64,000 nucleotides of DNA from Bacteroidales bacterium (GTDB lineage: Bacteria > Bacteroidota > Bacteroidia > Bacteroidales > Paludibacteraceae): NCBI GenBank assembly GCA_900769555.1, contig CAAGHA010000067.1:1-64000 (forward strand). The letters are read 5' to 3'. The notes under the pieces were generated by a model. The model was not told where the DNA came from and searched no databases. It saw nothing but the letters and a program-made list of their open reading frames with translations. The number at the start of each line of letters is the position of its first letter. The first letter of the stretch is position 1. This document shows positions 35,221-44,729 of the stretch, in pieces. A program made the position numbers and the translations under genes.

Positions 35221-35832
35221 TTATTTTACTTTAGCACCTTTCGCAATCATCAATACAGGGAACGTGTATTGCAACATCCACTCTTCAGAAAAATTCAACT
35301 TCTCTTTGTAAGTACGAACATTTATGGTAGCCTGACGAACATCGGCTGCTTTAAAATCATTTGATGTAAGCAACTTATGTATTGTCTCCTTTGTCATCTT
35401 TTTTATCCAAGAGCGAAAAAATGCAGGCAAACGCAAAGCCATTTGCATCTCTCCTGCCACTGCCATAAATAGATCTTGAGAAAATCCTTGGAAAAGATAG
35501 AAGTAGTTCGGCATATCTTGTTGTTTTTTACAACAACGCTTAACAGATGCATCTATCTCATTGAAGAAATTCTCCTCCAATCCATACTCTGTATGCATTA
35601 GCTTTCTAATATATTTTTTTTCAGCAACACCCAAACGTCCCTCTGTTGGAAGTTTTAGTTTATGCTTAAACAATTTTAAATCCGGCAACATTCTAAAATC
35701 TACAATTCCTAAGTTGGAAGCCATTGCCGACTGAAGATAAACACGAATCAAAGAGTTGAAATCCTCACTTCTATTTCGAATTGATTCTTCCATCGCCTCT
35801 TTTTTCTTCATCAATTTTTCTGTTATTCCCAT
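35221..35832 (-). CDS. conserved hypothetical protein (203 aa)
   Basis: Not recognised as a named family. A soluble, largely helical, basic protein without signal peptide or membrane helix: an N-terminal charged segment (EKLMKKKEAMEESIRNRSEDF), a middle with a conserved-looking FQGFSQDLFMAVAGEMQ and a lysine-rich C-terminus (LMIAKGAKVK). Codon use is ordinary for the window. The minus-strand neighbours are the zinc peptidase (upstream) and relA (downstream). Function unknown. Confidence 0.6.
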   Translation of the reverse strand: MGITEKLMKKKEAMEESIRNRSEDFNSLIRVYLQSAMASNLGIVDFRMLPDLKLFKHKLKLPTEGRLGVAEKKYIRKLMHTEYGLEENFFNEIDASVKRCCKKQQDMPNYFYLFQGFSQDLFMAVAGEMQMALRLPAFFRSWIKKMTKETIHKLLTSNDFKAADVRQATINVRTYKEKLNFSEEWMLQYTFPVLMIAKGAKVK

Positions 35833-36028
35833 GTGTTTTTTTTTGATATTTTGCAGAAGTTAGTGAATGTAATTTACACCTTGTTGAGTCAAAATCACCT
35901 CGATATAAGTTATCAACAATGACTTAAAAGACAACTTCTCAACCCCTACATAACATTGTTTTTAATTTATATATTATTTTAAACGCCTTAAATATTAATA
36001 AACCTAAAAGAGCTTTTAATAAATATGA

Positions 36029-36709
36029 TTAATCTCTTCTACCCAAATATATCATGATATAATACACTAAAGTAGCCAACGAACTGATTGCAGCAATAAA
36101 ATAAGTTGATGCTGCCCATTTCAAAGCAGAAGCTGCTTTAGGATAGGTCGCACTATTTACAATACCTGCATTGCTCAACCATGCCATTGCTCTTGTACTA
36201 GCATTTACTTCGACCGGCAAAGTAATAATACTAAAAAGAGTAGTTGTTGCAAATAAACAAATACCAATCAACAACAATTGAGGAAAAACCTCAATCAAAA
36301 TGATTCCTGCCAACAAAACCCATTGCACCCAATTGCTTGCAAAACTAACTGCAGGAACCAACATCGAACGCAACTTTAAAAATGAATACTCTTGAGCATG
36401 CTGAAGCGCATGTCCACACTCATGAGCAGCAACAGCAGCAGCAGCTACATTACAACTACCATAAACATCATCACTTAAATTTAACGTTTTATCTACAGGA
36501 TTATAATGATCAGTCAATTTCCCGGAAACATGAAGAACCTTGACATCGGTAATGCCATTATCATATAACATTTTTTCAGCAACATCCTTCCCCGTCATAC
36601 CATTCATGATAGGCAAAGTTGAATACTCTTGAAAACGTTTCTTCAACATATATTGCACAAAATAACTTGCTATTGCAAATGCAATAAAAACAATCCACAT
36701 AATATTCAT
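36029..36709 (-). CDS. YugP-type zinc metallopeptidase
   Basis: A 226-aa membrane peptidase of the DUF2268/YugP family. The zincin motif HECGH occurs in VAAHECGHALQHA near residues 94-98, and the N-terminal helix (WIVFIAFAIASYFVQYML) plus two or three C-terminal helices anchor it. A conserved NGMTGKDVAEKMLYDNGI segment precedes the domain. The substrate is unknown. A TATTTTTG box lies 70 bases upstream at 36779-36786. Confidence 0.88.
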   Translation of the reverse strand: MNIMWIVFIAFAIASYFVQYMLKKRFQEYSTLPIMNGMTGKDVAEKMLYDNGITDVKVLHVSGKLTDHYNPVDKTLNLSDDVYGSCNVAAAAVAAHECGHALQHAQEYSFLKLRSMLVPAVSFASNWVQWVLLAGIILIEVFPQLLLIGICLFATTTLFSIITLPVEVNASTRAMAWLSNAGIVNSATYPKAASALKWAASTYFIAAISSLATLVYYIMIYLGRRD

Positions 36710-36778
36710 ATCAATTCAATATTTAAGTTAAATCAATTTATTTATAACTATAAAACAAGTGCAAATAACTTGCCAAAA

Positions 36779-36786
36779 CAAAAATA
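36779..36786 (-). promoter_or_regulatory. -7 box of the YugP-like gene
   Basis: Minus-strand TATTTTTG, about 70 bases before the ATG. Confidence 0.45.
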
Positions 36787-36850
36787 TGACATTTTGTCGG
36801 TTCAATTACTTAAATAATCTTATAACTTACTTATAAACACAAAAAAGAAT

Positions 36851-38977
36851 TTACTTTATGCCATTTCGTCTCAAAAGAGCATCAATAGTTGGTTCCTCTC
36901 CTTTAAATCGTTTGTATAAAACCATAGGATGTTCGCTACCTCCTTTTTCCAAAACTTCTGTACGGAAACGCTTTGCTGTTTCTGCATCAAAAATACCATT
37001 CTTCTTGAAAACCGAAAAAGCATCTGCATCCAAAACTTCCGCCCACTTATAACTATAATAACCGGCCGAATATCCTCCTGAAAATATATGATTGAACTGA
37101 CAACTCATGGATGTTCCTGTTATAGTTGGAAGCAATAGAGCCGACTTCCATGCACTCTGCTCAAACTCAAATACATCACCATTAAATGGTTCTGTCAATG
37201 TATGCCATGCCATATCTAATAAACCAAAGCTCAACTGACGCAACGTTGCATATCCTGTATTAAAATTGGCACTGGCTTTAATTTTGTCAATCAACTCGCT
37301 TGGAATAGGTTCTCCCGTCTGATAATGTTTTGCAAAACCATCCAAAAACTCTTTCTCATAGGCCCAATTCTCCAACAATTGTGAGGGCAATTCCACAAAA
37401 TCACGATAAACATTTGTTCCAGACAAACTCTCGTAAGTGGTTTGGGAAACCATACCATGAATCGAATGACCAAATTCATGTAGAAAAGTTGTAACCTCAT
37501 CAAAAGTAAGTAAGGATGGTAACGAATCGGTAGGACGAGTAAAATTCATAACTATCGACACATGCGGTCTGATATTCTCGCCTCTCTCCTCATCAATATA
37601 CTGCCCCTGATACTCAGTCATCCATGCTCCACTTCGTTTTCCTTCTCTCGGGTGAAAATCGGTATAAAGAACTGCTATGTATTCACCATCGGAACCATAC
37701 ACTTGATAAGCTTCAACCTCCGGATGATAAACCGGAATGGTTTCGTCCTTCACAAAAGTCAAACCATATAATTTTGTAGCCAATCCAAAAATACCTTTTT
37801 TTACATTTTCCAACTCAAAATAAGGCTTCAACAACTCATCATTTACGCCATACTTAGAATCTTTCAATTTATCTGCGTAAAACGACCAATCCCAAGGCAT
37901 TATCTCAAAATCCGCTCCTTGCGAAAGAGCATAAGATTGAATTTCAGAAACCTCATTCGTAGCGCTATTTTTATAAGCATTTAATAATTTCTGAAGCAAG
38001 TCATATACATTTTCTTTATTTTCAGCCATGCGCCTGGACAACACATATGACGCATACTCTTTATGACCTAAAAGATTAGCCAACTGAAGACGAGCATTCA
38101 CCAATTCTGTAATCACCGGACGATTATCCAACTCACCACTTACAGCTTTTGTATTGTAAGCCATATAGAGCTCTTTTCTCAACTCTCTATCATTTACATA
38201 CTTCATAAAAGGAACATAACTTGGATAACTTAAATCAAATAACCATCCACGCTCTCCTTTCTCCTCTGCTTTCTTAGCCGCCACATCTTTCAACACTTGA
38301 GGTAACCCCTCTAATCGTGACTCATCAGAAACAACCAATTTATATTGATTTGTTGCATTTAAAACATTTTGTCCGAACTGTAATTCTAACAAAGAAATCT
38401 TTTTACTTAATTCTCTATAAATCTCCTTATCAGCCTCCGACAAATTAGCTCCATTGTTCACAAATGCATCATAATTTTTTTGCAATAAACGTTGCTGCTC
38501 CTTTGTCAATTTTAAAGAATCTCTTTGCTCATACACAGTAGCAACTCGACGAAATAGATCTGCATTCAAAGTAATGTTATTTGAATGCTCCGTTTCTAAA
38601 GGAGAAATCTCATTGGCTATACTATCCATTTCGGCAGAGGTTTCTGCGCTCAATAAATTATAAAAAGCATACAATACACGAGAAAGATATTTACCGGAAC
38701 GTTCTAATGCCACAATGGTATTTTCAAAAGTAGCAGGAGCTGTATTGTTGATTATAGAATCAATCTCTGCATCATGTCTTTTGATTGCCTCTTTTACTGA
38801 TGGCACATAATCATCCAAACGAATTTTATCAAACGGAATTGTTTCACGGGGTGTTTGATACTCTTGAAAAAAAATCGGTTCTTCCATTTTTTGCTTTGAA
38901 TCTATGCAAGAAGAGAAAAAGAGTGTTACACAAACAATCTTAATAATCAACTTACAAAAGTTATTATACATATTCAT
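36851..38977 (-). CDS. dcp: M3-family peptidyl-dipeptidase Dcp, lipoprotein
   Basis: A 708-aa zinc peptidase that removes C-terminal dipeptides from oligopeptides. A signal peptide ends in a lipobox (LFFSSC), so the enzyme is a lipoprotein and should act in the periplasm, unlike the cytoplasmic E. coli Dcp. The zinc motif HEFGH is within TFLHEFGHSIHGM near residue 490, with the downstream glutamate in DFVELPSQLLENW. The rest follows the M3 fold (NVGREXGKRSGAW-type DFHPREGKRSGAW). Adjacent minus-strand yihY is 13 bases upstream, so the two may share a transcript. Confidence 0.92.
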   Translation of the reverse strand: MNMYNNFCKLIIKIVCVTLFFSSCIDSKQKMEEPIFFQEYQTPRETIPFDKIRLDDYVPSVKEAIKRHDAEIDSIINNTAPATFENTIVALERSGKYLSRVLYAFYNLLSAETSAEMDSIANEISPLETEHSNNITLNADLFRRVATVYEQRDSLKLTKEQQRLLQKNYDAFVNNGANLSEADKEIYRELSKKISLLELQFGQNVLNATNQYKLVVSDESRLEGLPQVLKDVAAKKAEEKGERGWLFDLSYPSYVPFMKYVNDRELRKELYMAYNTKAVSGELDNRPVITELVNARLQLANLLGHKEYASYVLSRRMAENKENVYDLLQKLLNAYKNSATNEVSEIQSYALSQGADFEIMPWDWSFYADKLKDSKYGVNDELLKPYFELENVKKGIFGLATKLYGLTFVKDETIPVYHPEVEAYQVYGSDGEYIAVLYTDFHPREGKRSGAWMTEYQGQYIDEERGENIRPHVSIVMNFTRPTDSLPSLLTFDEVTTFLHEFGHSIHGMVSQTTYESLSGTNVYRDFVELPSQLLENWAYEKEFLDGFAKHYQTGEPIPSELIDKIKASANFNTGYATLRQLSFGLLDMAWHTLTEPFNGDVFEFEQSAWKSALLLPTITGTSMSCQFNHIFSGGYSAGYYSYKWAEVLDADAFSVFKKNGIFDAETAKRFRTEVLEKGGSEHPMVLYKRFKGEEPTIDALLRRNGIK

Positions 38978-38990
38978 TTTATTCGAATTA

Positions 38991-40313
38991 TTATAAATCT
39001 TTTACCAATTTATCCTGACTAACTTGCATTAAAGTTTTACGAATATTCAGCGTATAATCCCAAACCGGACTAAACTCATCCAAAGTCTCCAACCTAAATG
39101 TCTCTTTACCATCCTTATCAACCATCTCGAAGAATTTAGCTACCGAAATTTTATGAATATCAAGTGCTGGCTGATATGCATCTTCTTGTTCTTTCGTCCT
39201 CACTTCTATTAATATCCCGGCACGACATAGCCTATTTACCATAACCGTTGCCAATCGTAAAGGAATACGATAATCCATAGACATTTCATCTAAAGTAAGC
39301 GGACGTTCTTCATTTTCAAAACGTTTGGTAACAATTTTTGTTATCGACAACAAAACAAAATCATAATATCTATGACTCATATTTTTGATATCTTTTTCAA
39401 ATTCAAAGTTTCTAACACTTTGTGAAGAAAACGAAATCTCGGCGCCTAAAAGAATTATCATCCAAGTAATCTGCAAAAACATCAACATAAACGGGATAGC
39501 AGCCAAACTACCATACACTGCATTATAGGAAGTCATCCACATTTGCGCATAAACATAAATATTTTTAAATGCTATAAATGTAGCACCGGAAATTAATCCG
39601 GCAATCGCCGCTTTACTGAATTTAACTTTTGTATTCGGCATCACCACATAGACTAAAGTTAAAACTAACCAAGTAATAACAAATGGCATAAGTTTTAAAA
39701 TCATTTGTAACGTAGGACTTATAATGTACGAATTATCAAAAAAGTTAATTGCATATTTAAAGTAGAAAGAAATACCACTGGTAACAAAGATTAACATCGG
39801 TCCCAATATCATCAAAGAGATATAATCAGTAAATCGTCGTATAAATGAACGATTCTTCTTAATCCCCCAAATCTCATTAAAAGCAGACTCAACCTGCGAA
39901 AAGACTTTTAAAATAGACCAAAATAAGACCGACAAACCAATTCCAACGAAAGCTCCACCTTTAGCATTTTGCAAATATTTGTCCACAAAGTTTAACAAAA
40001 TTTCAACTAAATCTCCTTGTGAACTAAATTTGGATATCAACATATCCGTAATATATTGGTCGAATCCAAAACCCCTGGCAAAACCTGTTACAAATGCAAT
40101 TATAGGAACCAAAGCGAAAACCGAATAATAAGTCAAAGCTGAAGCTCTAACGGCCATTTTTCGTTTAACAAAATGCTCTACAGATAAAATTAACGTTTTG
40201 AGTAACAACATTAAATAACCACGTTTCCCTTGCTCATCATGAATCGTGGTTCTCCAAATATCAATTGTGATAAATTTAATTTGGTCTAATATAAATCGTA
40301 TGATTTTCTTCAT
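38991..40313 (-). CDS. YihY/BrkB-family membrane protein
   Basis: A 440-aa protein: an inner-membrane part of about six helices (residues 40-300, with the family-typical RASALTYYSVFALVPIIAF and GAxxxFxxFKxIYVYA-like segments) followed by a cytoplasmic winged-helix-like C-terminal domain (RPLTLDEMSMDYRIPLRLATVMVNRLCRAGIL). Members were once thought to be RNase BN, which is not correct for this fold. The actual function is unknown. It precedes dcp on the same strand. Repeat copy F separates its 5' end from rnpB. Confidence 0.88.
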   Translation of the reverse strand: MKKIIRFILDQIKFITIDIWRTTIHDEQGKRGYLMLLLKTLILSVEHFVKRKMAVRASALTYYSVFALVPIIAFVTGFARGFGFDQYITDMLISKFSSQGDLVEILLNFVDKYLQNAKGGAFVGIGLSVLFWSILKVFSQVESAFNEIWGIKKNRSFIRRFTDYISLMILGPMLIFVTSGISFYFKYAINFFDNSYIISPTLQMILKLMPFVITWLVLTLVYVVMPNTKVKFSKAAIAGLISGATFIAFKNIYVYAQMWMTSYNAVYGSLAAIPFMLMFLQITWMIILLGAEISFSSQSVRNFEFEKDIKNMSHRYYDFVLLSITKIVTKRFENEERPLTLDEMSMDYRIPLRLATVMVNRLCRAGILIEVRTKEQEDAYQPALDIHKISVAKFFEMVDKDGKETFRLETLDEFSPVWDYTLNIRKTLMQVSQDKLVKDL

Positions 40314-40356
40314 ACGTCAACACGTTTAATTATTACTGAAATAATATATGTACTTA

Positions 40357-40436
40357 AAGTAATTTCTAAAAATTTTAAATTTAAAATCCTCAAGTATGTT
40401 TTGGATGCTTTTGAATCCAATTTATATAGCTTACCT
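40357..40436 (+). repeat. dispersed TIR repeat, copy F (80 bp, internally deleted)
   Basis: Left end AAGTAATTTCTAAAAATTTT, right end CCAATTTATATAGCTTACCT, with the core TTTTGGATGCTTTTGAATCC. It lies 17 bases from the 3' end of the RNase P RNA. Confidence 0.7.
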
Positions 40437-40452
40437 TAATTTACATCAAAAA

Positions 40453-40796
40453 AGTAGTAGGCGTATAAGCCGAGTTCTGTATCCGCAAGCGGACGTTTGT
40501 CATTTATCTAGAACACGCGTCACCACGTGTTTCAAGCAATCTACCCCCCGACATCGGACGGGCAGCCCTACAGCGTCGGTATATTTGATTTTGCAACCTG
40601 TGACTTGTACAACACTTGATGTCACCATCAAACTGGTGGGCTCTTACCCCGCCTTCTCACCCTTACCCGAATAACGGGCGGTTATTTTCTTCTACAATCG
40701 TTTGCTCTCACGAACAACTTCCCGTTAGGAAGCACAGTGCCCTGTGTTGCTCGGACTTTCCTCTGACTTTCGCCAGCGACAAACCCGCCTACTACA
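40453..40796 (-). ncRNA. rnpB: RNase P RNA component (class A)
   Basis: The catalytic RNA of RNase P, about 343 nt. The 5' part on the minus strand contains the universally conserved AGAGGAAAGTCCGAGCA-like block and GGTAAGGGTGAGAAGG; the 3' part carries GGTAGATTGCTTGAA and ends with AGAACTCGGCTTATACGCC. The outermost helix pairs GTAGTAGGCG (5' end) with CGCCTACTAC (3' end), which fixes the ends. A TAACTTTG promoter ends at 40800, and TTTTTT follows the 3' stem. Two plus-strand frames over it are not genes. Confidence 0.96.
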
Positions 40797-40799
40797 TTG

Positions 40800-40807
40800 C
40801 AAAGTTA
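40800..40807 (-). promoter_or_regulatory. -7 box of rnpB
   Basis: Minus-strand TAACTTTG, a few bases before the predicted 5' end of the RNA. Confidence 0.65.
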
Positions 40808-40843
40808 ATAGGATAGTTTTAATTTTTACAATTTTTCTATGAT

Positions 40844-41581
40844 TTATTTTTTATTTGAACCATCTATTGCATGCATAGTCACTTTTTTTTGTAAAAAACT
40901 ATCCAATTGTTGCAAAAGATATACTGAATCTTTGTTTATTGCCCACGCCTTAAATTGTGTGAAACTAATCTCTGTTTTTATATCTAAATTAGAAAACTTT
41001 TCTAATTTATCGGATGCAGTTTCATAATCACATGCAACATAATCGATCTGACCATTTGAAACCATTTCCAACAGATAGTCACATCGGGTATGCGGTGTTT
41101 CTACAATTTCAAAATCGGCACCAATCTCATGCTTAATATTCTCTAAACGCATCACTGACGGAGATGCACTTGTTACATAGATGCTCTTACCCTCCATCTT
41201 TAACAAGTCATCTACATAAAAACATGTTGTATCACCACATTCTCTTTGAACCAACACTTGTTTATCTACACTTAGATTGGTTGTAAAAGCCAATTCTTTG
41301 CGTAAGTCTGAAGTGATTATTATCTTCTTTGCCAAAAGATTATAATCTCCCTTTTTTATCCCCTCTATACATTGGGAAAGGTTGGAATTCTCAACAAATT
41401 TTGCAGTATATCCTAATGAATCAAAAAACTCTCTTGCCCATAAGTATTGCTCTCCTGTTGTATCTTCAACAACTACAACAAAAGGTTCTTTGCTTCCTAA
41501 TTTGCTACTTATCCCTGTACAAGATATAAACGTGATAAACAAAATCAATGATAGGGATAATACGTATTTTTCTCTATTCAT
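40844..41581 (-). CDS. orphan solute-binding (SBP_bac_3-like) lipoprotein
   Basis: A 245-aa exported protein with a lipobox (FITFISC near residue 20). It has the fold of extracellular solute-binding proteins family 3: KEPFVVVVEDTTGEQYLWAREFFDSLGYTAKFVEN at the start of the first lobe, a central lobe-2 segment (GKSIYVTSASPSVMRLENI) and a return DYVACDYETASD. No permease or ATPase gene is next to it. Lone members of this fold also occur as sensory or MltF-type domains. Ligand unknown. It has a TATCTTTG box at 41610-41617. Confidence 0.72.
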   Translation of the reverse strand: MNREKYVLSLSLILFITFISCTGISSKLGSKEPFVVVVEDTTGEQYLWAREFFDSLGYTAKFVENSNLSQCIEGIKKGDYNLLAKKIIITSDLRKELAFTTNLSVDKQVLVQRECGDTTCFYVDDLLKMEGKSIYVTSASPSVMRLENIKHEIGADFEIVETPHTRCDYLLEMVSNGQIDYVACDYETASDKLEKFSNLDIKTEISFTQFKAWAINKDSVYLLQQLDSFLQKKVTMHAIDGSNKK

Positions 41582-41609
41582 AATCTATTGTTTAAGGGTT
41601 TACTATTTT

Positions 41610-41617
41610 CAAAGATA
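41610..41617 (-). promoter_or_regulatory. -7 box of the solute-binding lipoprotein
   Basis: Minus-strand TATCTTTG, 29 bases before the start codon. Confidence 0.6.
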
Positions 41618-41686
41618 ATAAATTTTTGAAAATTTCATATCTTAAAAACAAACAATCTTTGTTATAGGTTATAACCATTTAGTTTT

Positions 41687-41930
41687 AGGTAAGTTCTTTA
41701 AATTGGGTCAAAAGATTTTGAAGAGTACTTTATTTAGATTGTTTTTATTCTTAAAAAAAGAGCGATGCTGACACAATAACTAATTAAATATAAGCAAAAT
41801 GTAGAAGTCGTTTAAATTTTATTGTTAGATTGACTTTGAGTTTCACTCTTTTCTTTCGGCATCTTTGAGGTGCTTTTTAATTCATTTTTATTATTCTTTT
41901 TTGATGTAAGTTTAGTGATCATTCACCCTA
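41687..41930 (-). repeat. dispersed TIR repeat, copy G (composite, about 240 bp)
   Basis: It begins AGGTAAGTTCTTTAAATTGG and continues with the TTTAGATTGTTTTTATTC and GAGCGATGCTGACAC segments of the B-type interior. It then switches to the block seen in copies A and H (CGGCATCTTTGAGGTGCTTTTTAA-like, then TTTATTATTCTTTTTTG). The right boundary is blurred. It looks like two elements fused or nested. Confidence 0.6.
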
Positions 41931-41942
41931 AATACCTAACAA

Positions 41943-43997
41943 TTATCGAGCAAGAGTTGCACTAACCCCTAACTTCAAATAAGATGGGTCCATAGCATAC
42001 CCTCTCAATATCATATAATTATAATTATTGGACCAAAGTTTGTTCAAATGATTAAACTCTACATAGAACCTTACCCGTTTTAACTGGAAATTAACAAATG
42101 CATCCATATAAACATAATTTCCATACTTAGAGTAAGTATCTGAATTGCTATCTTGCAAAAAGAATTGTCCGGTTGCGGGGAAATAATTAGGAGCATAATA
42201 GGCTGAATTCCAACGAAAATCTACTCCAACTTGAATATTCAAAATTTTCAACAAATGACTAAATTGGAAATAAGCACTTGAAAACCAACTTAATTTAGGC
42301 AATGGTAAAATTCGCTCATTACTACATTGTTGATATGTCAACTCATTGTTCCAATGAATTTTCCAAATACGACCCATTTGCTTAACACTTAATGTCAATA
42401 ATTGTAAATTGTCTTCATACTGATCCGGCACAGCTTTCTCATTCCAATAAACATAATTTTTCAAATTATTCAGTCCTGCTCGAAATGTCAACCCTAAACC
42501 ATTATAAAAAGCAAAAGTCGGAAAAGATAGTTGCCCATAGATATTCAAAGCCTGCTTATTCTTAAAATCATTATTCCACTCAATATGATTGGAATAGTAA
42601 TATTCTTCAAAAAAATCAGGACAATAATGTTCATAATTAGCTTTCGCCTCAATCTCTACACGTTGCTTACCCCAATTGGCCTTACTACTAATATTTCCGC
42701 CAAAATTAAACGAAGCAGCATTCTTTTTTTCATTGATAAAGTAGTATTCTCCAAAAGCAGAATAGGTAAATGCTTCTCCATTGTTCTTAAATAGTTTTGC
42801 ACCAACACCTACCCGATTTCTAAATATTGAATTATAACGCTGGTTAATTTTATATCCTGCTGTGCTATCTTTGTCCGATACCTTTCCTGCATTCAGGGAT
42901 AAATCTTTATCCAAATATGAATATTTATTTATCCTTGCTGTAAGATAAGCCGCAAAACCAAATTTCATCAATGTATTATACTCCTCATTCAAAACCACTC
43001 CAATGGAATGATTCATTTGAAAATAGTGGGTAGAGTCCATTGTTTTTTTATAGTTATACAACAATGAATCGGACAATCCATAGACATGATAGAAGCTATC
43101 TTGACTCGCTTGATTTTCTATGTAACGTCTCTTATCTACCTCTGATTTAAAGGTATAAACAATGGAAGTAACCGGAACAAACTCATAAGCTAATGAATCG
43201 TCATTCACTTGAATCTCCTTATCAAAACCAATATGAAATTTATAGTTCAGAAAAGCATTCCAATTTCTCAATTTACTCAAACAATCTCTCTCAAAAAAAA
43301 CCGGAATAACATTTGGTTCTAAGTTCCCTGTATTCTTAGGATCTGTAATATAATCATCTTCTGTAAAACCTCCACTTTCATAATTTTCATAACCATTGAA
43401 TGAAATAGCTGCCGCCACTTCATTATTACGACCTTTAAAAGTACCCCAAAATCCTGAATTATAATTCTTTGTGGATAAAGATGGATAAGCCCCATAGGCT
43501 TTGGTCCAATCTCCATACATACCAAAATTCAATTTTGAATTTACGTTCACAGTAAATAATCCATCCAATCGTCTATTATCCCTATTGGTGGTTCCTCCAC
43601 TATAGTAATTGATGTAAGTAAAAGGTAATTTTGTATTAAAAAAGAGAATTTCATTAATCGGTTTATAGTACAACTGATATGGCTGAAAAAAAAGAAAATC
43701 TGTACGATTAACTCGATCTAAAAAAATTGCAGATTTGGCCGGAGATCCTAGATTTCCAAGGTATTGCAAAGCAATAGTTTCTCTGAAAGCTTTATTGTTA
43801 ACATAAAAATCATTCATAGAAGTATCTATACCCCCAACCTGTTCTGTACCTATTGCATCCGAATAGGTCCAACAATATATACTTTTGGGTTCTTCTACTA
43901 CTTGGCTAACCTCCAAAGAATCTGTTACCATCTCTTCAGCCTTTGCTGAAACTAGAACAAAGAAAGTGGAGATAAATATGTATAACGCTTTTTTCAT
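41943..43997 (-). CDS. putative outer-membrane porin (Bacteroidota Put_porin type)
   Basis: A 684-aa exported beta-barrel protein. A signal peptide ends near SAKAEE, a short periplasmic segment follows, and the remainder is strands of alternating residues rich in Tyr, Phe and Asn, with a C-terminal strand ending in SYLKLGVSATLAR. This fits the putative porin family of Bacteroidota; channel activity has been little studied. The start has TATCTTCG 7 bases before the ATG, a near-consensus -7 box in the same leaderless geometry as mtaB. The gene lies before (downstream of) the YjdF/M16/NfeD group. Confidence 0.7.
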   Translation of the reverse strand: MKKALYIFISTFFVLVSAKAEEMVTDSLEVSQVVEEPKSIYCWTYSDAIGTEQVGGIDTSMNDFYVNNKAFRETIALQYLGNLGSPAKSAIFLDRVNRTDFLFFQPYQLYYKPINEILFFNTKLPFTYINYYSGGTTNRDNRRLDGLFTVNVNSKLNFGMYGDWTKAYGAYPSLSTKNYNSGFWGTFKGRNNEVAAAISFNGYENYESGGFTEDDYITDPKNTGNLEPNVIPVFFERDCLSKLRNWNAFLNYKFHIGFDKEIQVNDDSLAYEFVPVTSIVYTFKSEVDKRRYIENQASQDSFYHVYGLSDSLLYNYKKTMDSTHYFQMNHSIGVVLNEEYNTLMKFGFAAYLTARINKYSYLDKDLSLNAGKVSDKDSTAGYKINQRYNSIFRNRVGVGAKLFKNNGEAFTYSAFGEYYFINEKKNAASFNFGGNISSKANWGKQRVEIEAKANYEHYCPDFFEEYYYSNHIEWNNDFKNKQALNIYGQLSFPTFAFYNGLGLTFRAGLNNLKNYVYWNEKAVPDQYEDNLQLLTLSVKQMGRIWKIHWNNELTYQQCSNERILPLPKLSWFSSAYFQFSHLLKILNIQVGVDFRWNSAYYAPNYFPATGQFFLQDSNSDTYSKYGNYVYMDAFVNFQLKRVRFYVEFNHLNKLWSNNYNYMILRGYAMDPSYLKLGVSATLAR

Positions 43998-44105
43998 TGG
44001 TGCGAAGATACAACAATTCTATGAAATGATAAAATATTTGGAAACTACTTCTACAACCTTGTAATTATTTTTTTAGGATATCCACAGAATAACAAGCTTA
44101 TAGAA

Positions 44106-44729
44106 TTAGGTCGAGTGATTTTTATGTTTAAAAGAGTAATAGACAATAGATGCTGTAATCGCCCCTATCAGAGCCCAGAAAATATCAGTTTGGGTATCGT
44201 AAGGATCTCCTTGAGCACCAATAAAATCATCCGCACCGGATCCTAAACAGAGTAATGAGGCATATTCAATCAATTCATAGAGTGCACTTATTGCCAAAGA
44301 AACAGATATAGACAAAAAAATCATCATGACTCCTTTTTGCAATATTCGCTTTTTCTCCAACATCTCAGCGGTTGCAATGAAGGGTGTAAATCCCTGCATA
44401 AAATGACCCAATTTATCATAGTTATTACGAGACCAATCCAACGTGTCTCCGATAAAATCATCCGGACCAAAAAAGGGAACTCTTGGATAAGTAAACACTC
44501 CTCCTATGGTAAGAACCAACACATGAAAAACTACCACAATTGAGAGCAAAGACGAAAATCTCACACCTCTTGAATAAAGAAAAATAACTGCGAACAGACC
44601 TATGATTGCAGGTAGCACCTCCATAAACCATGTGGCAACATCATACGCTATCAAACCTGAAAGAAGGCATAATAACAATAAAAATTTATAACCGACAGAA
44701 ACCCAATCTTTATTTCCTAATCTATCCAT
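44106..44729 (-). CDS. YjdF/DUF2238 membrane protein
   Basis: A 207-aa inner-membrane protein with about six helices. It carries the family blocks NYDKLGHFMQGF near residue 102-113, AISALYELIEYASLLCLGSGADDFIGAQGD near 148-177 and DTQTDIFWALIGA. Function unknown. It overlaps the M16 gene by 8 bases and so belongs to the NfeD-M16-YjdF unit. Its last codons read TAGAATTAGGTCGAGTGATTT on the plus strand, which resembles the end of the dispersed repeat; this may be coincidence. Confidence 0.82.
   Translation of the reverse strand: MDRLGNKDWVSVGYKFLLLLCLLSGLIAYDVATWFMEVLPAIIGLFAVIFLYSRGVRFSSLLSIVVVFHVLVLTIGGVFTYPRVPFFGPDDFIGDTLDWSRNNYDKLGHFMQGFTPFIATAEMLEKKRILQKGVMMIFLSISVSLAISALYELIEYASLLCLGSGADDFIGAQGDPYDTQTDIFWALIGAITASIVYYSFKHKNHST

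Noticed and set aside
35057..35311. 84-codon plus-strand open frame
   Set aside because: It covers repeat copy E and runs antisense into the 203-aa gene. No promoter or protein motif was seen.
40396..40816. Two plus-strand open frames of 92 and 66 codons
   Set aside because: They cover the antisense strand of the RNase P RNA and are explained by its sequence.
44046..44115. Possible repeat copy between the porin and YjdF genes
   Set aside because: The left side (ACTACTTCTACAACCTTG) and the right side (TTATAGAATTAGGTCGAG) match the ends only partly, and the latter is within the YjdF coding region.
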